Below, in pieces: positions 1 to 6,826 of a DNA stretch of 42,629 bases (within the stretch, counting starts at the first letter, position 1; each line of letters opens with the position of its first letter). Made by a program: the position numbers and the translations under genes. The notes beneath the pieces were generated by a model. The model had not been told where the DNA came from, did not search any database, and saw only the letters and a list, made by a program, of their open reading frames with translations. This DNA is from Bradyrhizobium sp. JYMT SZCCT0428. GTDB lineage: Bacteria; Pseudomonadota; Alphaproteobacteria; Rhizobiales; Xanthobacteraceae. Location of the stretch: positions 1 to 42,629 of the forward strand of contig NZ_JAFCLS010000060.1 of NCBI RefSeq assembly GCF_018131075.1, given 5' to 3'.

Positions 1-237
1 GTTGGGTTTGCGTTTAAGACCACGACGGGTGGATCGCGACACCCGCCGAACGCAACCCGGTCAGCAAACAGTTCTTACAGAGGCAGGATCGATCCAATGT
101 CCTTGGCGTTTGGTGGATGTGCTTTGCTGCTATTCAATCAGAGCGCCAAGTGCAATCTCGCAAAAGTGCTGAACGATGAGATTGACCTGACCGTCAGTCA
201 TGGGAAATGTCCGACACTTTGGAGCAAACGCTCGGCA
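1..237. other. Left-edge region without a confident gene
   Basis: This stretch lies downstream of the TTT receptor gene. The only thing noticed is a 23-codon minus-strand frame at 130-201 (ATG at 201, TAG at 130) without a recognisable ribosome binding site. It may be a remnant of a larger gene or chance. No terminator hairpin with a T-run, tRNA or repeat was recognised here. Confidence 0.4.
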
Positions 238-1215
238 CTATTCAGCCTTGATGCCCGCAAACTTGATCACCTTCGCCCACTTTTCGGTTGCATCCGTGAT
301 GATCGTCCTGAATTCCGCAGGCGAGCCGCCAAGCACTGTGCCGCCGAGCTCGACGATCCGGGCTTTGACTTTGCTGTCGGCGAGGCCGGCATTGAGCTCC
401 TTGTTCAGCATGTCGATGATTTCGACCGGGGTGTCCCTCGGCGCGCCAATGCCCGCAACGCCGCTGGCCTCATAACCAGGCACGAAGTCTGCCACCGTTG
501 GAACATCCGGCAACACGTCCAGACGCTTCGTGGTCGTTACTGCGAGCGCGCGCAGGGTACCCGCCTTGATGTATTGGATCGACTCGGACACGGGAGCAAA
601 AATCACCTGTATCTGGCCGCCGACCAGATCGGTAGTCGCAGGCGCGCCGCCGCGGTACGGGACGTGGACCAGATTCACCCCGGCCATCATCTTGAAGAGT
701 TCGCAAGCAATGTTCTGCGGGGTGCCGGGCCCAGCCGACCCGTAGTTGACCCTGCCCGGGTTGGCCTTGGCGTAGGCGATGAATTCAGGGATCGTCGTGG
801 CGGGGACCGACGGATGCACCACGACGACATATGCCAGCCGCGCGGAGCAGACAATCGGCGCGATGTCCCGGATGAAGTCGAAACTGAGATTGCTGTAGAG
901 CGCGGCATTGATCGCATGCGGCGTCACGATCTGCAGCAATGTGTAGCCATCCGCGGGTGCCTTGGCGACCGCCTCGGTGCCGATGTTGCCGCTGGCGCCG
1001 GCGCGGTTCTCAATGATGAATTGCTGGCCGAGGCGATCCGACAGCCATTGACCCATTAGCCGCGCCTGGATGTCGGTGGCACCACCGGCGGCGAAGCCGA
1101 CGACGATCCGCACCGGCCGGGACGGATAGGCTTGCGCCGACGAAGTGCGAGGCAAGGCCGGCAGCGCCGCAGCACCCACGGCCAGCTGCAAGAATGTGCG
1201 GCGGGGAAATTTCAT
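238..1215 (-). CDS. Tripartite tricarboxylate transporter (Bug/TctC) substrate-binding protein
   Basis: Periplasmic solute receptor of about 325 residues, the usual size of the Bug/TctC family, which captures carboxylates or small organic acids for a TctAB-type permease. The start at 1215 is preferred over an in-frame codon 39 bases upstream because GGAGGG precedes it by a normal spacing and a signal peptide follows at once: RR-T-F-L-Q-L, a hydrophobic alanine-rich core, and a cleavage site near SSAQA. The Tat-like twin arginine is at residues 5-6. The mature start YPSRPVRIVVGFAAGG is the family hallmark. No TctA/TctB membrane genes are adjacent, as is typical for the many orphan Bug receptors. 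The ligand cannot be read from the sequence. It is unclear whether this gene belongs to the neighbouring mobile island. Confidence 0.9.
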   Translation of the reverse strand: MKFPRRTFLQLAVGAAALPALPRTSSAQAYPSRPVRIVVGFAAGGATDIQARLMGQWLSDRLGQQFIIENRAGASGNIGTEAVAKAPADGYTLLQIVTPHAINAALYSNLSFDFIRDIAPIVCSARLAYVVVVHPSVPATTIPEFIAYAKANPGRVNYGSAGPGTPQNIACELFKMMAGVNLVHVPYRGGAPATTDLVGGQIQVIFAPVSESIQYIKAGTLRALAVTTTKRLDVLPDVPTVADFVPGYEASGVAGIGAPRDTPVEIIDMLNKELNAGLADSKVKARIVELGGTVLGGSPAEFRTIITDATEKWAKVIKFAGIKAE

Positions 1216-1382
1216 GATACTCCCTCCACAGGGCGCTACGTCGCGGATTTTCAATCCATCTGGACGCCCTGCGGGAACAGACTACACCGGTCTTGCAACG
1301 AGGCGGAAGGGGTCATGCCTCCTCGAGGAGCGGCGTTGGAGCCTCAGGTTCGCACAGAGGGCCATGGCTGCCGAGTGCCCTT

Positions 1383-2066
1383 CTACCTTGCAGCGGAGGG
1401 GCACCTACTGAGCACGCGCGCGACCTGGGCGGCCCGCCACTTATCAGCACCGCGGGGAGTGGGAATGCCTTGTGCGTTCAGGCCCGCAGCGATGGCCCAG
1501 AGGCTGGTTGCGCCACTCGACTGCAGCGCCCTGATGGCTGGCACGATTTCCGCCGCACGCGCCTCGGCGCGTCGCCTGCTGGCTCTCGTAGCTGCGACCC
1601 TGCACGCGGCGGACAGAGCCCCGGGACGCTGGCCTCCCAGCTTAACGCCCCGGTCCTTGGCCGCCGCCATCGCAGCCTTAACACGCTCGCTGATGAGGCG
1701 GCGCTCTTGCTCGGCGACCAGCGCCAAGATGCCTACGGTGAGCCTGTTGGCGTTCGGCATATCGGCTGCGACAAAGTCCACACCCGCCTTTTCCAGCCCT
1801 AGCAGGAAGTGCGCGTCACGAGACAGGCGGTCCAGTTTGGCAATGACGAGCTTGGCGCCGTAGAGGCGGCACATCCTGAGTGCCTCGTTGAGCTGAGGGC
1901 GTTCCGCCTTAGCGCCGCTCTCCACCTCCACGAACTCTTTGAGCTGCGTCCACTGGCCCCCGCTCAAGAAGGCAGAGACTGCGTTGCGCTGCGCCTCAAT
2001 ACCCAAACCAGACGCTCCTTGGCGGCTAGTGCTCACCCGCAGATACGAAACCCATTTGCCGTTGGC
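1383..2066 (-). CDS. Serine recombinase (resolvase/invertase family)
   Basis: Site-specific recombinase of 227 residues. The N-terminal catalytic domain has YLRVST (catalytic serine 13, arginine 11), the conserved GLGIEAQR helix, the KLDRLSR segment (residues 78-84) and EQERRLISER (residues 120-129). The C-terminal third is a short recombinase-type helical region ending in GIPTPRG and a helix-turn-helix-like segment, shorter than in large serine integrases. The ATG at 2066 is chosen because AGGAG lies six bases upstream. An in-frame ATG at 2099 is a weaker alternative. It probably acts as a resolvase or invertase on a nearby site; the dyad-rich DNA upstream at 2275-2341 is a candidate target. 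It is oriented like the rest of the island but separated from it by a gene-poor stretch, so it may be a separate acquisition. Confidence 0.9.
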   Translation of the reverse strand, partial: ANGKWVSYLRVSTSRQGASGLGIEAQRNAVSAFLSGGQWTQLKEFVEVESGAKAERPQLNEALRMCRLYGAKLVIAKLDRLSRDAHFLLGLEKAGVDFVAADMPNANRLTVGILALVAEQERRLISERVKAAMAAAKDRGVKLGGQRPGALSAACRVAATRASRRRAEARAAEIVPAIRALQSSGATSLWAIAAGLNAQGIPTPRGADKWRAAQVARVLSRCPSAAR

Positions 2067-2480
2067 CATCCGTCTCTCCTCATCAAGCAGTCTTGACATG
2101 TTGTGACGGCCTTCCGTGGGGCCGTAAATCTTGTTGCTGGTGAGGTAGCAAGGCTGCCTTGGCGACAGGTCAAGGGAGCGAACCCACACCCGCGCGACCT
2201 TTGTCGTCGGCTAGGCAACCGCGAGCAGGGGGCGTGGATGCGCCAAAAGACGAGGGTGGTTGCTGTGCCCTGCTGAGCCCCTGCACGACGTAGGCCGCCC
2301 TAGTCGTGATCTCATGGCCCGTTCCGCGGGGCTCTACGTCGGAAAGACGGGCGCAGACCCCACCTTTTCTGAGCACGAAATGAGAACTTTTGATCGGATT
2401 TCGGCTAGCGGGCCATTTTGCCAATTTGCCGCTTTTTGCCTGCTCGTCGTTTTGCAAGCAAAGGGCGCAAGGACCCCACG
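2067..2480. other. Gene-poor region upstream of the recombinase, with dyads
   Basis: No convincing coding frame was found in this 414-base stretch. It contains overlapping inverted repeats at 2275-2341 (listed separately) and a small dyad ACGGCC/GGCCGT just upstream of the recombinase. Frames of about 95-118 codons exist on both strands but lack ribosome binding sites and resemble no known family. Confidence 0.5.
2275..2341. repeat. Interleaved inverted repeats upstream of serine recombinase
   Basis: Three inverted-repeat pairs overlap here. GAGCCCC (2275-2281) pairs with GGGGCTC (2328-2334). CGACGTAG (2286-2293) pairs with CTACGTCG (2334-2341). A local hairpin CACGAC-G-TAGG / CCTAGTCGTG spans 2284-2308 with one bulged G. 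The first two pairs occur in A-B-A'-B' order, a pseudoknot-like arrangement, and the third competes with the second. They could be recombinase binding sites or alternative RNA structures; nothing in the sequence decides between these. Confidence 0.4.
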
Positions 2481-2753
2481 CTATGACGGACTTCTCGGAG
2501 CCGTATTCCTCGCCCTACGGTTCTTCATTCGCTTGAGGAAGCGCCTGGCGCGCTCGCGGCTCTCGGGAATGCCTGCGCAAACTATGATGTCAGAAATGAA
2601 ACCCTCCTTAATATGACCGCAGCAAGTAGCGCAGATAATCAGGTCCCTGTGGCAATTCCAAAGGACGTACGGGCCACGGATAGGGCCATCACAGAACGAG
2701 CACGCGAACCGGTGGACTAACGCAAAGTCCTCGTCACCCGACATCACGGTCAT
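2481..2753 (-). CDS. Small ClpX-type zinc-finger protein
   Basis: A 90-residue protein with a four-cysteine zinc-binding pattern: FACSFCDGP (cysteines 18 and 21) and ICATCCGHI (cysteines 41 and 44). It is spaced like the N-terminal zinc finger of ClpX, which binds substrates and adaptors, but there is no AAA+ domain. The tail is basic (RERARRFLKRMKNRR). The start at 2753 is chosen because GGAGG precedes that ATG by five bases; a longer frame begins with a TTG at 2810 and has no good ribosome binding site. It follows the primase gene and candidate origin on the same strand. A role as a nucleic-acid or protein-binding adaptor of the element is inference. Confidence 0.75.
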   Translation of the reverse strand: MTVMSGDEDFALVHRFACSFCDGPIRGPYVLWNCHRDLIICATCCGHIKEGFISDIIVCAGIPESRERARRFLKRMKNRRARNTAPRSPS

Positions 2754-3092
2754 GAAAGCCTCCACAGGAAAGATCGACAACTTTGTCTGAGAACTGTTTT
2801 TAGTGCCCAAAGCAGACTTCGGTACTTTGCCGTTTTGTCGAGGCAGCCCAAATTAGACAACCATAGCAACGCATATTGATGCATTTCCAAATGCAACGCG
2901 GGAGAAAAGATAAAAAAATTGGCTTAAAAAAACAAAGTAAGAAAGCACCTGTTTGGTAGGTCGGAAAATGCATCACTTTGCGTTGCTTTGCGTTGCTTTC
3001 AGGCCAGCCTCGGCATTCTTGGTAGCCCATGAATTTTTGCAAGATGGTCGGGGGACCAATGCTCTCCTCGAACGTAGCCCATGCCCACGCCA
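2754..3092. other. AT-rich non-coding region, candidate origin of the element
   Basis: Between the primase stop and the zinc-finger gene the DNA becomes strikingly AT-rich, with A6-A7 runs around 2911-2934. It is organised around inverted repeats (2866-2996, listed separately). A 98-codon minus-strand frame starts at 3096, overlapping the primase stop, but its product looks like chance translation and it crosses the repeats. P4-like elements carry replication sites near the primase-helicase gene, and this arrangement fits. Confidence 0.5.
2866..2996. repeat. 21-bp inverted repeat and iteron-like GCAACGC copies around an AT-rich core
   Basis: The 21 bases at 2866-2886 are the reverse complement of those at 2966-2986 at 18 of 21 positions. 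The outer part GCAACGCA/TGCGTTGC and the inner part GATGCATTT/AAATGCATC match exactly. The core recurs at 2889-2899 (AAATGCAACGC) and, in the other orientation, at 2989-2996 (TGCGTTGC, ten bases after its neighbour). TGCATTT-CC-AAATGCA also forms a local palindrome at 2880-2895. The enclosed 79 bases include a poly-A-rich, easily melted segment. Repeated binding sites flanking an AT-rich tract next to a replicative primase-helicase gene are typical of replication origins; that function is inferred. Confidence 0.55.
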
Positions 3093-5504
3093 TCATCGTC
3101 TGATCGAGCGAAGAGCGTTGAGGTCCAAAGGGGGTGACGGCCTCAAACCAATCGCCGCGTAGGTCCGAACTTGCACGCCGTCGATCATGGGCTTAATTAT
3201 TCTTAAGCCGGGTACCGCCGAGTTGAGGTTGCGGCCGAACCATTCCTTGGTGCCCGGGGCACGGTGTCCTTGCTCTTCGCACCAGTGAATCCATGCGTCG
3301 AAGCAATCGTCGACGGCGACGCGATTTCCGGGCGCCACGTCGCACCTGTCGCGGATGAACGCCTTGACCGGCGAGCCCAGCATCTCGATGGCTTCGATCT
3401 CTTCTCGCGCGTTCTCGGGTTGCAAGAAATGACCCCGCTCGTGCAGCCGCTGATAACCTTCAATTGCCCAGTTCAAGATGCCACCTAATTCCCCCAGAAG
3501 GCGGTCCGTCAGACCTGTATCTTCATTGCCGAAGAAGCTCTGTTGAAAGGCTAGGACGATGAATCGACCCGCCAGTGCGCCTGATCCCTCGGTCAAACTT
3601 GGAAGTTCGTTCGTCATAATCGCGATTCGGGTCGGCAGTCGCCCTGTCCACGCGTCCAGAAACTTGCGGTCGACAGTGATGGTATCCTCGCCAGAAATCG
3701 TGAGCAGTCTTTCGACGACAGCAGATTGGTCGGTCTTCTTGCCAATTCGGGCGTCCGAGATGATCGCCAAAGACTTCGTGATCAGGTGCTGCAAGCCGAA
3801 CTGCGTTCCGAGTGAGGACATCGTCGGTCCCGCGACCGAGTTCCTGCCGAGCAAACCTGCGAGGAGGCGAGCCATCGTTCCTTTGCCAGACCGTCTCGGG
3901 CCGATGCAAAACAGGATTTTTTGCTGCGAAGTGTCAGCCGCCAAGAGATAGCCGAACCACTCCTGCAAGCAGGCAATCGCGTCCGCGTCGACGAGGACTT
4001 GGCCGAGGAAGTTCAGCCACTGCTCCGGAGGGGGAGCACCAGGATCGAATTCCACTTCCGACGCGGTGACGCCGAAGTACGCGGGCGTGGGTGGGTAGAT
4101 GGTCTGCGTGGAAAGATGAAGTAAGCCGTTTTTGGCTACGAAAAATTCGGTGGGTGGAGGTCTGCTTTCGCTGCTATCCAGCCAGGTAGGCGGCTCTACG
4201 TTGCTGTCTAGCTCGCAGATAGCGCAAAGCGAATCGAATACGTTGCTGACGTGGTCCATTTTTGGTTTGAATGGGGAAACGTCTCCGTTCTTGTCCATCT
4301 TTAATGCGAGTTCGAGAAAGCGCCAGATCCTCCCCCGTTTGGCTTCATTGTCGAGAATTTGGTAGTGAGACCCCGTCCACGAAAGAAAGGCTCCCCGGTG
4401 GCGGACCAACGTTGCAGTTCCCGAGGAATGAAGATAATTGGCCCCAAACATAGTCCGCGCCGATCTCATTGGATCAGAGGGATCGAGCAAAGGATTTTCA
4501 CTTACCGCCTTTTTTGCCTTTTCTATCTGCCTGCGCGCATAGCTGTCGGGATCGCCCTGCTCAAGGATATGTTCCGAAATCCCGTTATCCGCGTCCAGTA
4601 AGGCCGCCAAGATCTCTTCATCCGTTCGGCCCGCGCGTACCATCGCGCAAGCAACGTACCAGGCGTTCTCGGATCGGCTCTCGCCGTGGCGGAAGCTACC
4701 GTCGGGATTGCGGCCACCGTCGCGGATCGTTCGCGTCACCTCATCGTGTTCGTCGTGGTTAGTGGCTTTCTCGGAGGCATGGCTCCTGAATTTTGAAGCG
4801 TCGCGCAGACTGACAGTGCCGACCGTGTTGATGTTACGTGGGAACGAAGACAACGGATATGCGGCATCCCGATTTACGCTAATCAACCTGGATTGACAGC
4901 GAACTCGACCTCTTCTGATCTTGGCCCTGGTGGGGAGGTTCATCGTCCCAGGAAGGCGAAAGATCCTGTCTACGTTCTGGGTTCCCCTTGTACCGCCTAG
5001 TCTCAAGATCTGCGCTAACGTACGCGATTCTACGTCGTCGAAATTTTCTGGTTGGACTGGCGACTGTAAACGCCAGAGGACCTGTAAGCCGTTGCCGGTG
5101 TCGACGGTCATTGTCGGCGGCTTTCCGGAGTTATCGATCGCGACTAGGTACCGCTTCTTTGCCTGTTCGGGCGTCTCGTCGTCAATCGGGTCGAGATCAG
5201 CAAGTATGTACTCAGCGGCTAAAATGTCTTGTTTTTTAGCTTTTCGGCTCGTTGAGTGGTGCACGGGGTTCACCGAATAATAGAGATTTCGTTGACCGTC
5301 GTGTTTTGCAATGAACTCCCAAATGCGTTGGATAGCAGTAAAGCTACTAGTCGTGGTTGGACCGTCAGGCACGATGGCCGTCAGGATCCAAGGGTCGTTC
5401 GGTCGAAGGCAATGGAGAAACTCGACGCATTCGGCGTGCCTGTTTGCGGTCGATGCAGGAGTGTTTTCGTCTCTACGTTCGTCCGACACATCCCTTCCAC
5501 TCAT
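3093..5504 (-). CDS. Primase-helicase: AEP (RepB-like) primase plus D5/P4-type SF3 helicase
   Basis: An 803-residue replication protein. The N-terminal third has archaeo-eukaryotic primase signatures: ADLDP at 102-106 (metal-binding DxD) and NVDRIFRLPGTMN at 177-189, typical of RepB-like primase domains. A linking helical region with NAWYVACAMVRAG and DEEILAALL (280-303) resembles primase C-terminal modules. The C-terminal half is an SF3 helicase: Walker A GPRRSGKGT (535-543), Walker B-like LAIISDARIG (579-588), then MTNELPSLTEGSGALAGRFI (630-649) as the sensor/arginine-finger region. This fusion replicates phage satellites, plasmids and phages. It ends beside the AT-rich repeat region at 2866-2996, a possible origin. 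No good Shine-Dalgarno is visible before the ATG at 5504. Size and domain order match P4-alpha-like proteins. Confidence 0.92.
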   Translation of the reverse strand: MSGRDVSDERRDENTPASTANRHAECVEFLHCLRPNDPWILTAIVPDGPTTTSSFTAIQRIWEFIAKHDGQRNLYYSVNPVHHSTSRKAKKQDILAAEYILADLDPIDDETPEQAKKRYLVAIDNSGKPPTMTVDTGNGLQVLWRLQSPVQPENFDDVESRTLAQILRLGGTRGTQNVDRIFRLPGTMNLPTRAKIRRGRVRCQSRLISVNRDAAYPLSSFPRNINTVGTVSLRDASKFRSHASEKATNHDEHDEVTRTIRDGGRNPDGSFRHGESRSENAWYVACAMVRAGRTDEEILAALLDADNGISEHILEQGDPDSYARRQIEKAKKAVSENPLLDPSDPMRSARTMFGANYLHSSGTATLVRHRGAFLSWTGSHYQILDNEAKRGRIWRFLELALKMDKNGDVSPFKPKMDHVSNVFDSLCAICELDSNVEPPTWLDSSESRPPPTEFFVAKNGLLHLSTQTIYPPTPAYFGVTASEVEFDPGAPPPEQWLNFLGQVLVDADAIACLQEWFGYLLAADTSQQKILFCIGPRRSGKGTMARLLAGLLGRNSVAGPTMSSLGTQFGLQHLITKSLAIISDARIGKKTDQSAVVERLLTISGEDTITVDRKFLDAWTGRLPTRIAIMTNELPSLTEGSGALAGRFIVLAFQQSFFGNEDTGLTDRLLGELGGILNWAIEGYQRLHERGHFLQPENAREEIEAIEMLGSPVKAFIRDRCDVAPGNRVAVDDCFDAWIHWCEEQGHRAPGTKEWFGRNLNSAVPGLRIIKPMIDGVQVRTYAAIGLRPSPPLDLNALRSIRR

Positions 5505-5675
5505 AGTGAGATCCCCATCGCCGGCGTTCGAAACCCGTCATGGCGCGGCTTCCATGGCCCCCGGTCAGGGTCGGACGATCGGCGCCTGCTGTTGTCTGCT
5601 TACGTTGGTGGGTACTGCTGACCGCGCGATGCTCCCTATGGCATCTATCGCGATGATCTTGGTTTCAAGATAGTT

Positions 5676-5906
5676 TCAAGTTACCCTGGCGTTCGTTTTC
5701 GCCTTCGCAAGATTAACAGCACGAGACCTAATCCACGCATCGATCTCTTCGACGTCTGTATAGGGGATGCCATTGATGACGCTCGGTTGCGGAAAACTCA
5801 TCGCGGGGTCTCGCTGCCATCGATAGATGGTCACGCCCGTGACGTTCAGATGTCTCGCCACGTCCCTATTGCGAAACCATCCGCTCTTTTTTGTTGTATC
5901 AGGCAT
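5676..5906 (-). CDS. AlpA-like helix-turn-helix regulator/excisionase
   Basis: A 76-residue DNA-binding protein. Residues 10-28 form the winged MerR/AlpA-type helix-turn-helix (FRNRDVARHLNVTGVTIYRW), followed by the usual AlpA features: FPQPSVINGIPYTDVEEIDAWI, with a basic tail. AlpA proteins in P4-like prophages and phage-inducible islands control integrase and replication genes or act as excisionases. It lies 171 bases upstream of the primase gene on the same strand and probably controls that module. Two ATTACC boxes exactly ten bases apart lie just upstream at 5932-5947 and may be its own operator. Confidence 0.85.
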   Translation of the reverse strand: MPDTTKKSGWFRNRDVARHLNVTGVTIYRWQRDPAMSFPQPSVINGIPYTDVEEIDAWIRSRAVNLAKAKTNARVT

Positions 5907-5931
5907 TTTCTGCTCTTTATAAATGAGGATG

Positions 5932-5947
5932 ATTACCTGTAATTACC
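5932..5947 (-). promoter_or_regulatory. Helically phased GGTAAT repeats upstream of alpA-like gene
   Basis: On the minus strand GGTAAT occurs twice at a ten-base interval (plus-strand ATTACC at 5932-5937 and 5942-5947). The distal copy sits within ATACCGGTAAT, nearly palindromic. The repeats start about 26 bases upstream of the alpA-like ATG. One-turn spacing suggests a regulator binding cooperatively on one DNA face. Autoregulation by the AlpA-like protein is inference. Confidence 0.4.
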
Positions 5948-5973
5948 GGTATCATTGGCAAGGGAAATGGGGT

Positions 5974-6003
5974 CTCACTTTTTGATCGGGGCAAAGAAGT
6001 GAG
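5974..6003. repeat. Inverted repeat between nuclease and alpA-like gene
   Basis: CTCACTT (5974-5980) and AAGTGAG (5997-6003) form a perfect 7-bp inverted repeat, extendable with a bulge through TTTG/CAAA. It begins ten bases after the nuclease stop codon in the minus direction. It has no T-run, so it is a weak terminator candidate at best; an operator is equally possible. Confidence 0.3.
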
Positions 6004-6012
6004 CCTAATATT

Positions 6013-6375
6013 CTATCTCAAGAAGCCCCATCGCTCGATGATCTCAAGGGCTTCTTCCACGGAGTGGGCGACGGCCCAAAGGTGCCTGTTACGTCGGCAC
6101 ATCCTTGCGAAGCGCCTTTGATGGAAGGATAAGAACCCCCTGGGCGTCTTCAATTCCAACCATGCGGATACGCCGTTTGGTGCGACGAAATAGAGGTCCG
6201 GCGATCCCCGCCTCACGCCCTCACGCTTTAATCGCTCCCTATCCCGCGGCCGTCTGTAGCCACCATTCGGGATAGCTGCGCAGAAGACGTCGGCGACGAG
6301 CTTGTTAGACAGCTCCAATATCAACCTGGACTGTATCAAATGCTCGGTCTCGACCTCGATTTTGATCTTCATCAT
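6013..6375 (-). CDS. VRR-NUC domain nuclease
   Basis: A 120-residue single-domain VRR-NUC (PD-(D/E)xK superfamily) protein. Signature segments in order are AAIPNGGYRRP, the RLKREGVRRGSPDLYF motif with aspartate 60, AWLELKTPRG with glutamate 74 and lysine 76, and LSFHQRRFARM. The C-terminus ends in the usual WAVAHSVEEALEIIERWG. Stand-alone VRR-NUC proteins are common in phages and prophages beside replication genes, where they probably resolve or trim DNA structures. Tandem ATGs at 6375 and 6372 are candidate starts; an upstream in-frame TTG at 6405 lacks a ribosome binding site. It lies after a strong terminator (6436-6466), so it may have its own promoter or depend on read-through. Confidence 0.88.
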   Translation of the reverse strand: MMKIKIEVETEHLIQSRLILELSNKLVADVFCAAIPNGGYRRPRDRERLKREGVRRGSPDLYFVAPNGVSAWLELKTPRGFLSFHQRRFARMCRRNRHLWAVAHSVEEALEIIERWGFLR

Positions 6376-6435
6376 TTTTGGTCTCACGCGACTTCGCTCG
6401 CGCAACCGCGCGTTTGAAAGTTGGCCTTCAATCTT

Positions 6436-6466
6436 GGAAAAAAGCCGCCCCTAATTAGGGACGGCT
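6436..6466 (-). terminator. Rho-independent terminator (minus strand)
   Basis: Arms at 6457-6466 and 6443-6452 form a 10-bp stem around the loop AATT, continuous on the minus strand with one G-U pair, followed by six T (6438-6443 in reverse). On the plus strand the G-U becomes a C-A mismatch and there is no T-run, so it works leftward. It lies 15 bases beyond the stop of the 86-residue protein gene. Confidence 0.85.
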
Positions 6467-6481
6467 AAAGGCAACGCGTCA

Positions 6482-6742
6482 CTAGCCTTGCAGCGCTTCT
6501 TCATCGCACCACTGCAAATACTTACCCCATAGTTCTCTCATTGCCTCACGCCCGTAGGGCATCTCGATCGTCGATTCTCGATAATCCCTGGGGTAGTTGC
6601 TCGGCCAACGCTCTCGGGCGAAGCGCATGAGAGTGTGCAATGTTAAGACTCGCGCACCCGACCGTATCAACCGAGACGAGAACTCGCGGTCAATGCTATC
6701 CTGTCCGGCCTCCGACAAGAGGAAATCCTGTATCGTCGCCAT
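6482..6742 (-). CDS. Hypothetical island protein (86 aa)
   Basis: No family recognised. The product is a soluble, mixed-charge 86-residue protein without membrane segments or a signal peptide. It begins MATIQDFLLSEAGQDSID and ends with an aromatic/acidic helix, LWGKYLQWCDEEAL. A ribosome binding site AAAGGA precedes the ATG at 6742 by about six bases, and a strong leftward terminator follows the stop, so the gene is very probably expressed. It lies 84 bases after the 201-residue gene on the same strand and may be the last gene of the integrase transcript. Its small size and position fit an accessory or regulatory protein of the element. Confidence 0.7.
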   Translation of the reverse strand: MATIQDFLLSEAGQDSIDREFSSRLIRSGARVLTLHTLMRFARERWPSNYPRDYRESTIEMPYGREAMRELWGKYLQWCDEEALQG

Positions 6743-6826
6743 CCGTTTTTCCTTTCTGCAACTGCGCCGTTCCTTGGCGCGAGCACGTATTGCAAAAAGT
6801 GCTAGCTGTAGGAGCTCGTTTCACTT

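Noticed and set aside
97..1059. Long plus-strand frame opposite the TTT receptor gene
   Set aside because: Antisense shadow of a gene with strong family features and a ribosome binding site; common in GC-rich DNA.
2150..2190. Possible tRNA T-arm-like sequence (GGGTTCGCTCCC on minus)
   Set aside because: The stems do not pair over five bases and there is no acceptor or anticodon part.
2170..2457. 95-codon minus-strand frame
   Set aside because: No ribosome binding site, no recognisable product, overlaps the dyad-rich region.
2260..2616. 118-codon plus-strand frame
   Set aside because: Overlaps the zinc-finger gene on the opposite strand and looks like random translation.
2800..3096. 98-codon minus-strand frame overlapping the primase stop
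   Set aside because: The ATGATG overlap is tempting, but it crosses the AT-rich inverted repeats and the product looks random and hydrophobic in the A-run part.
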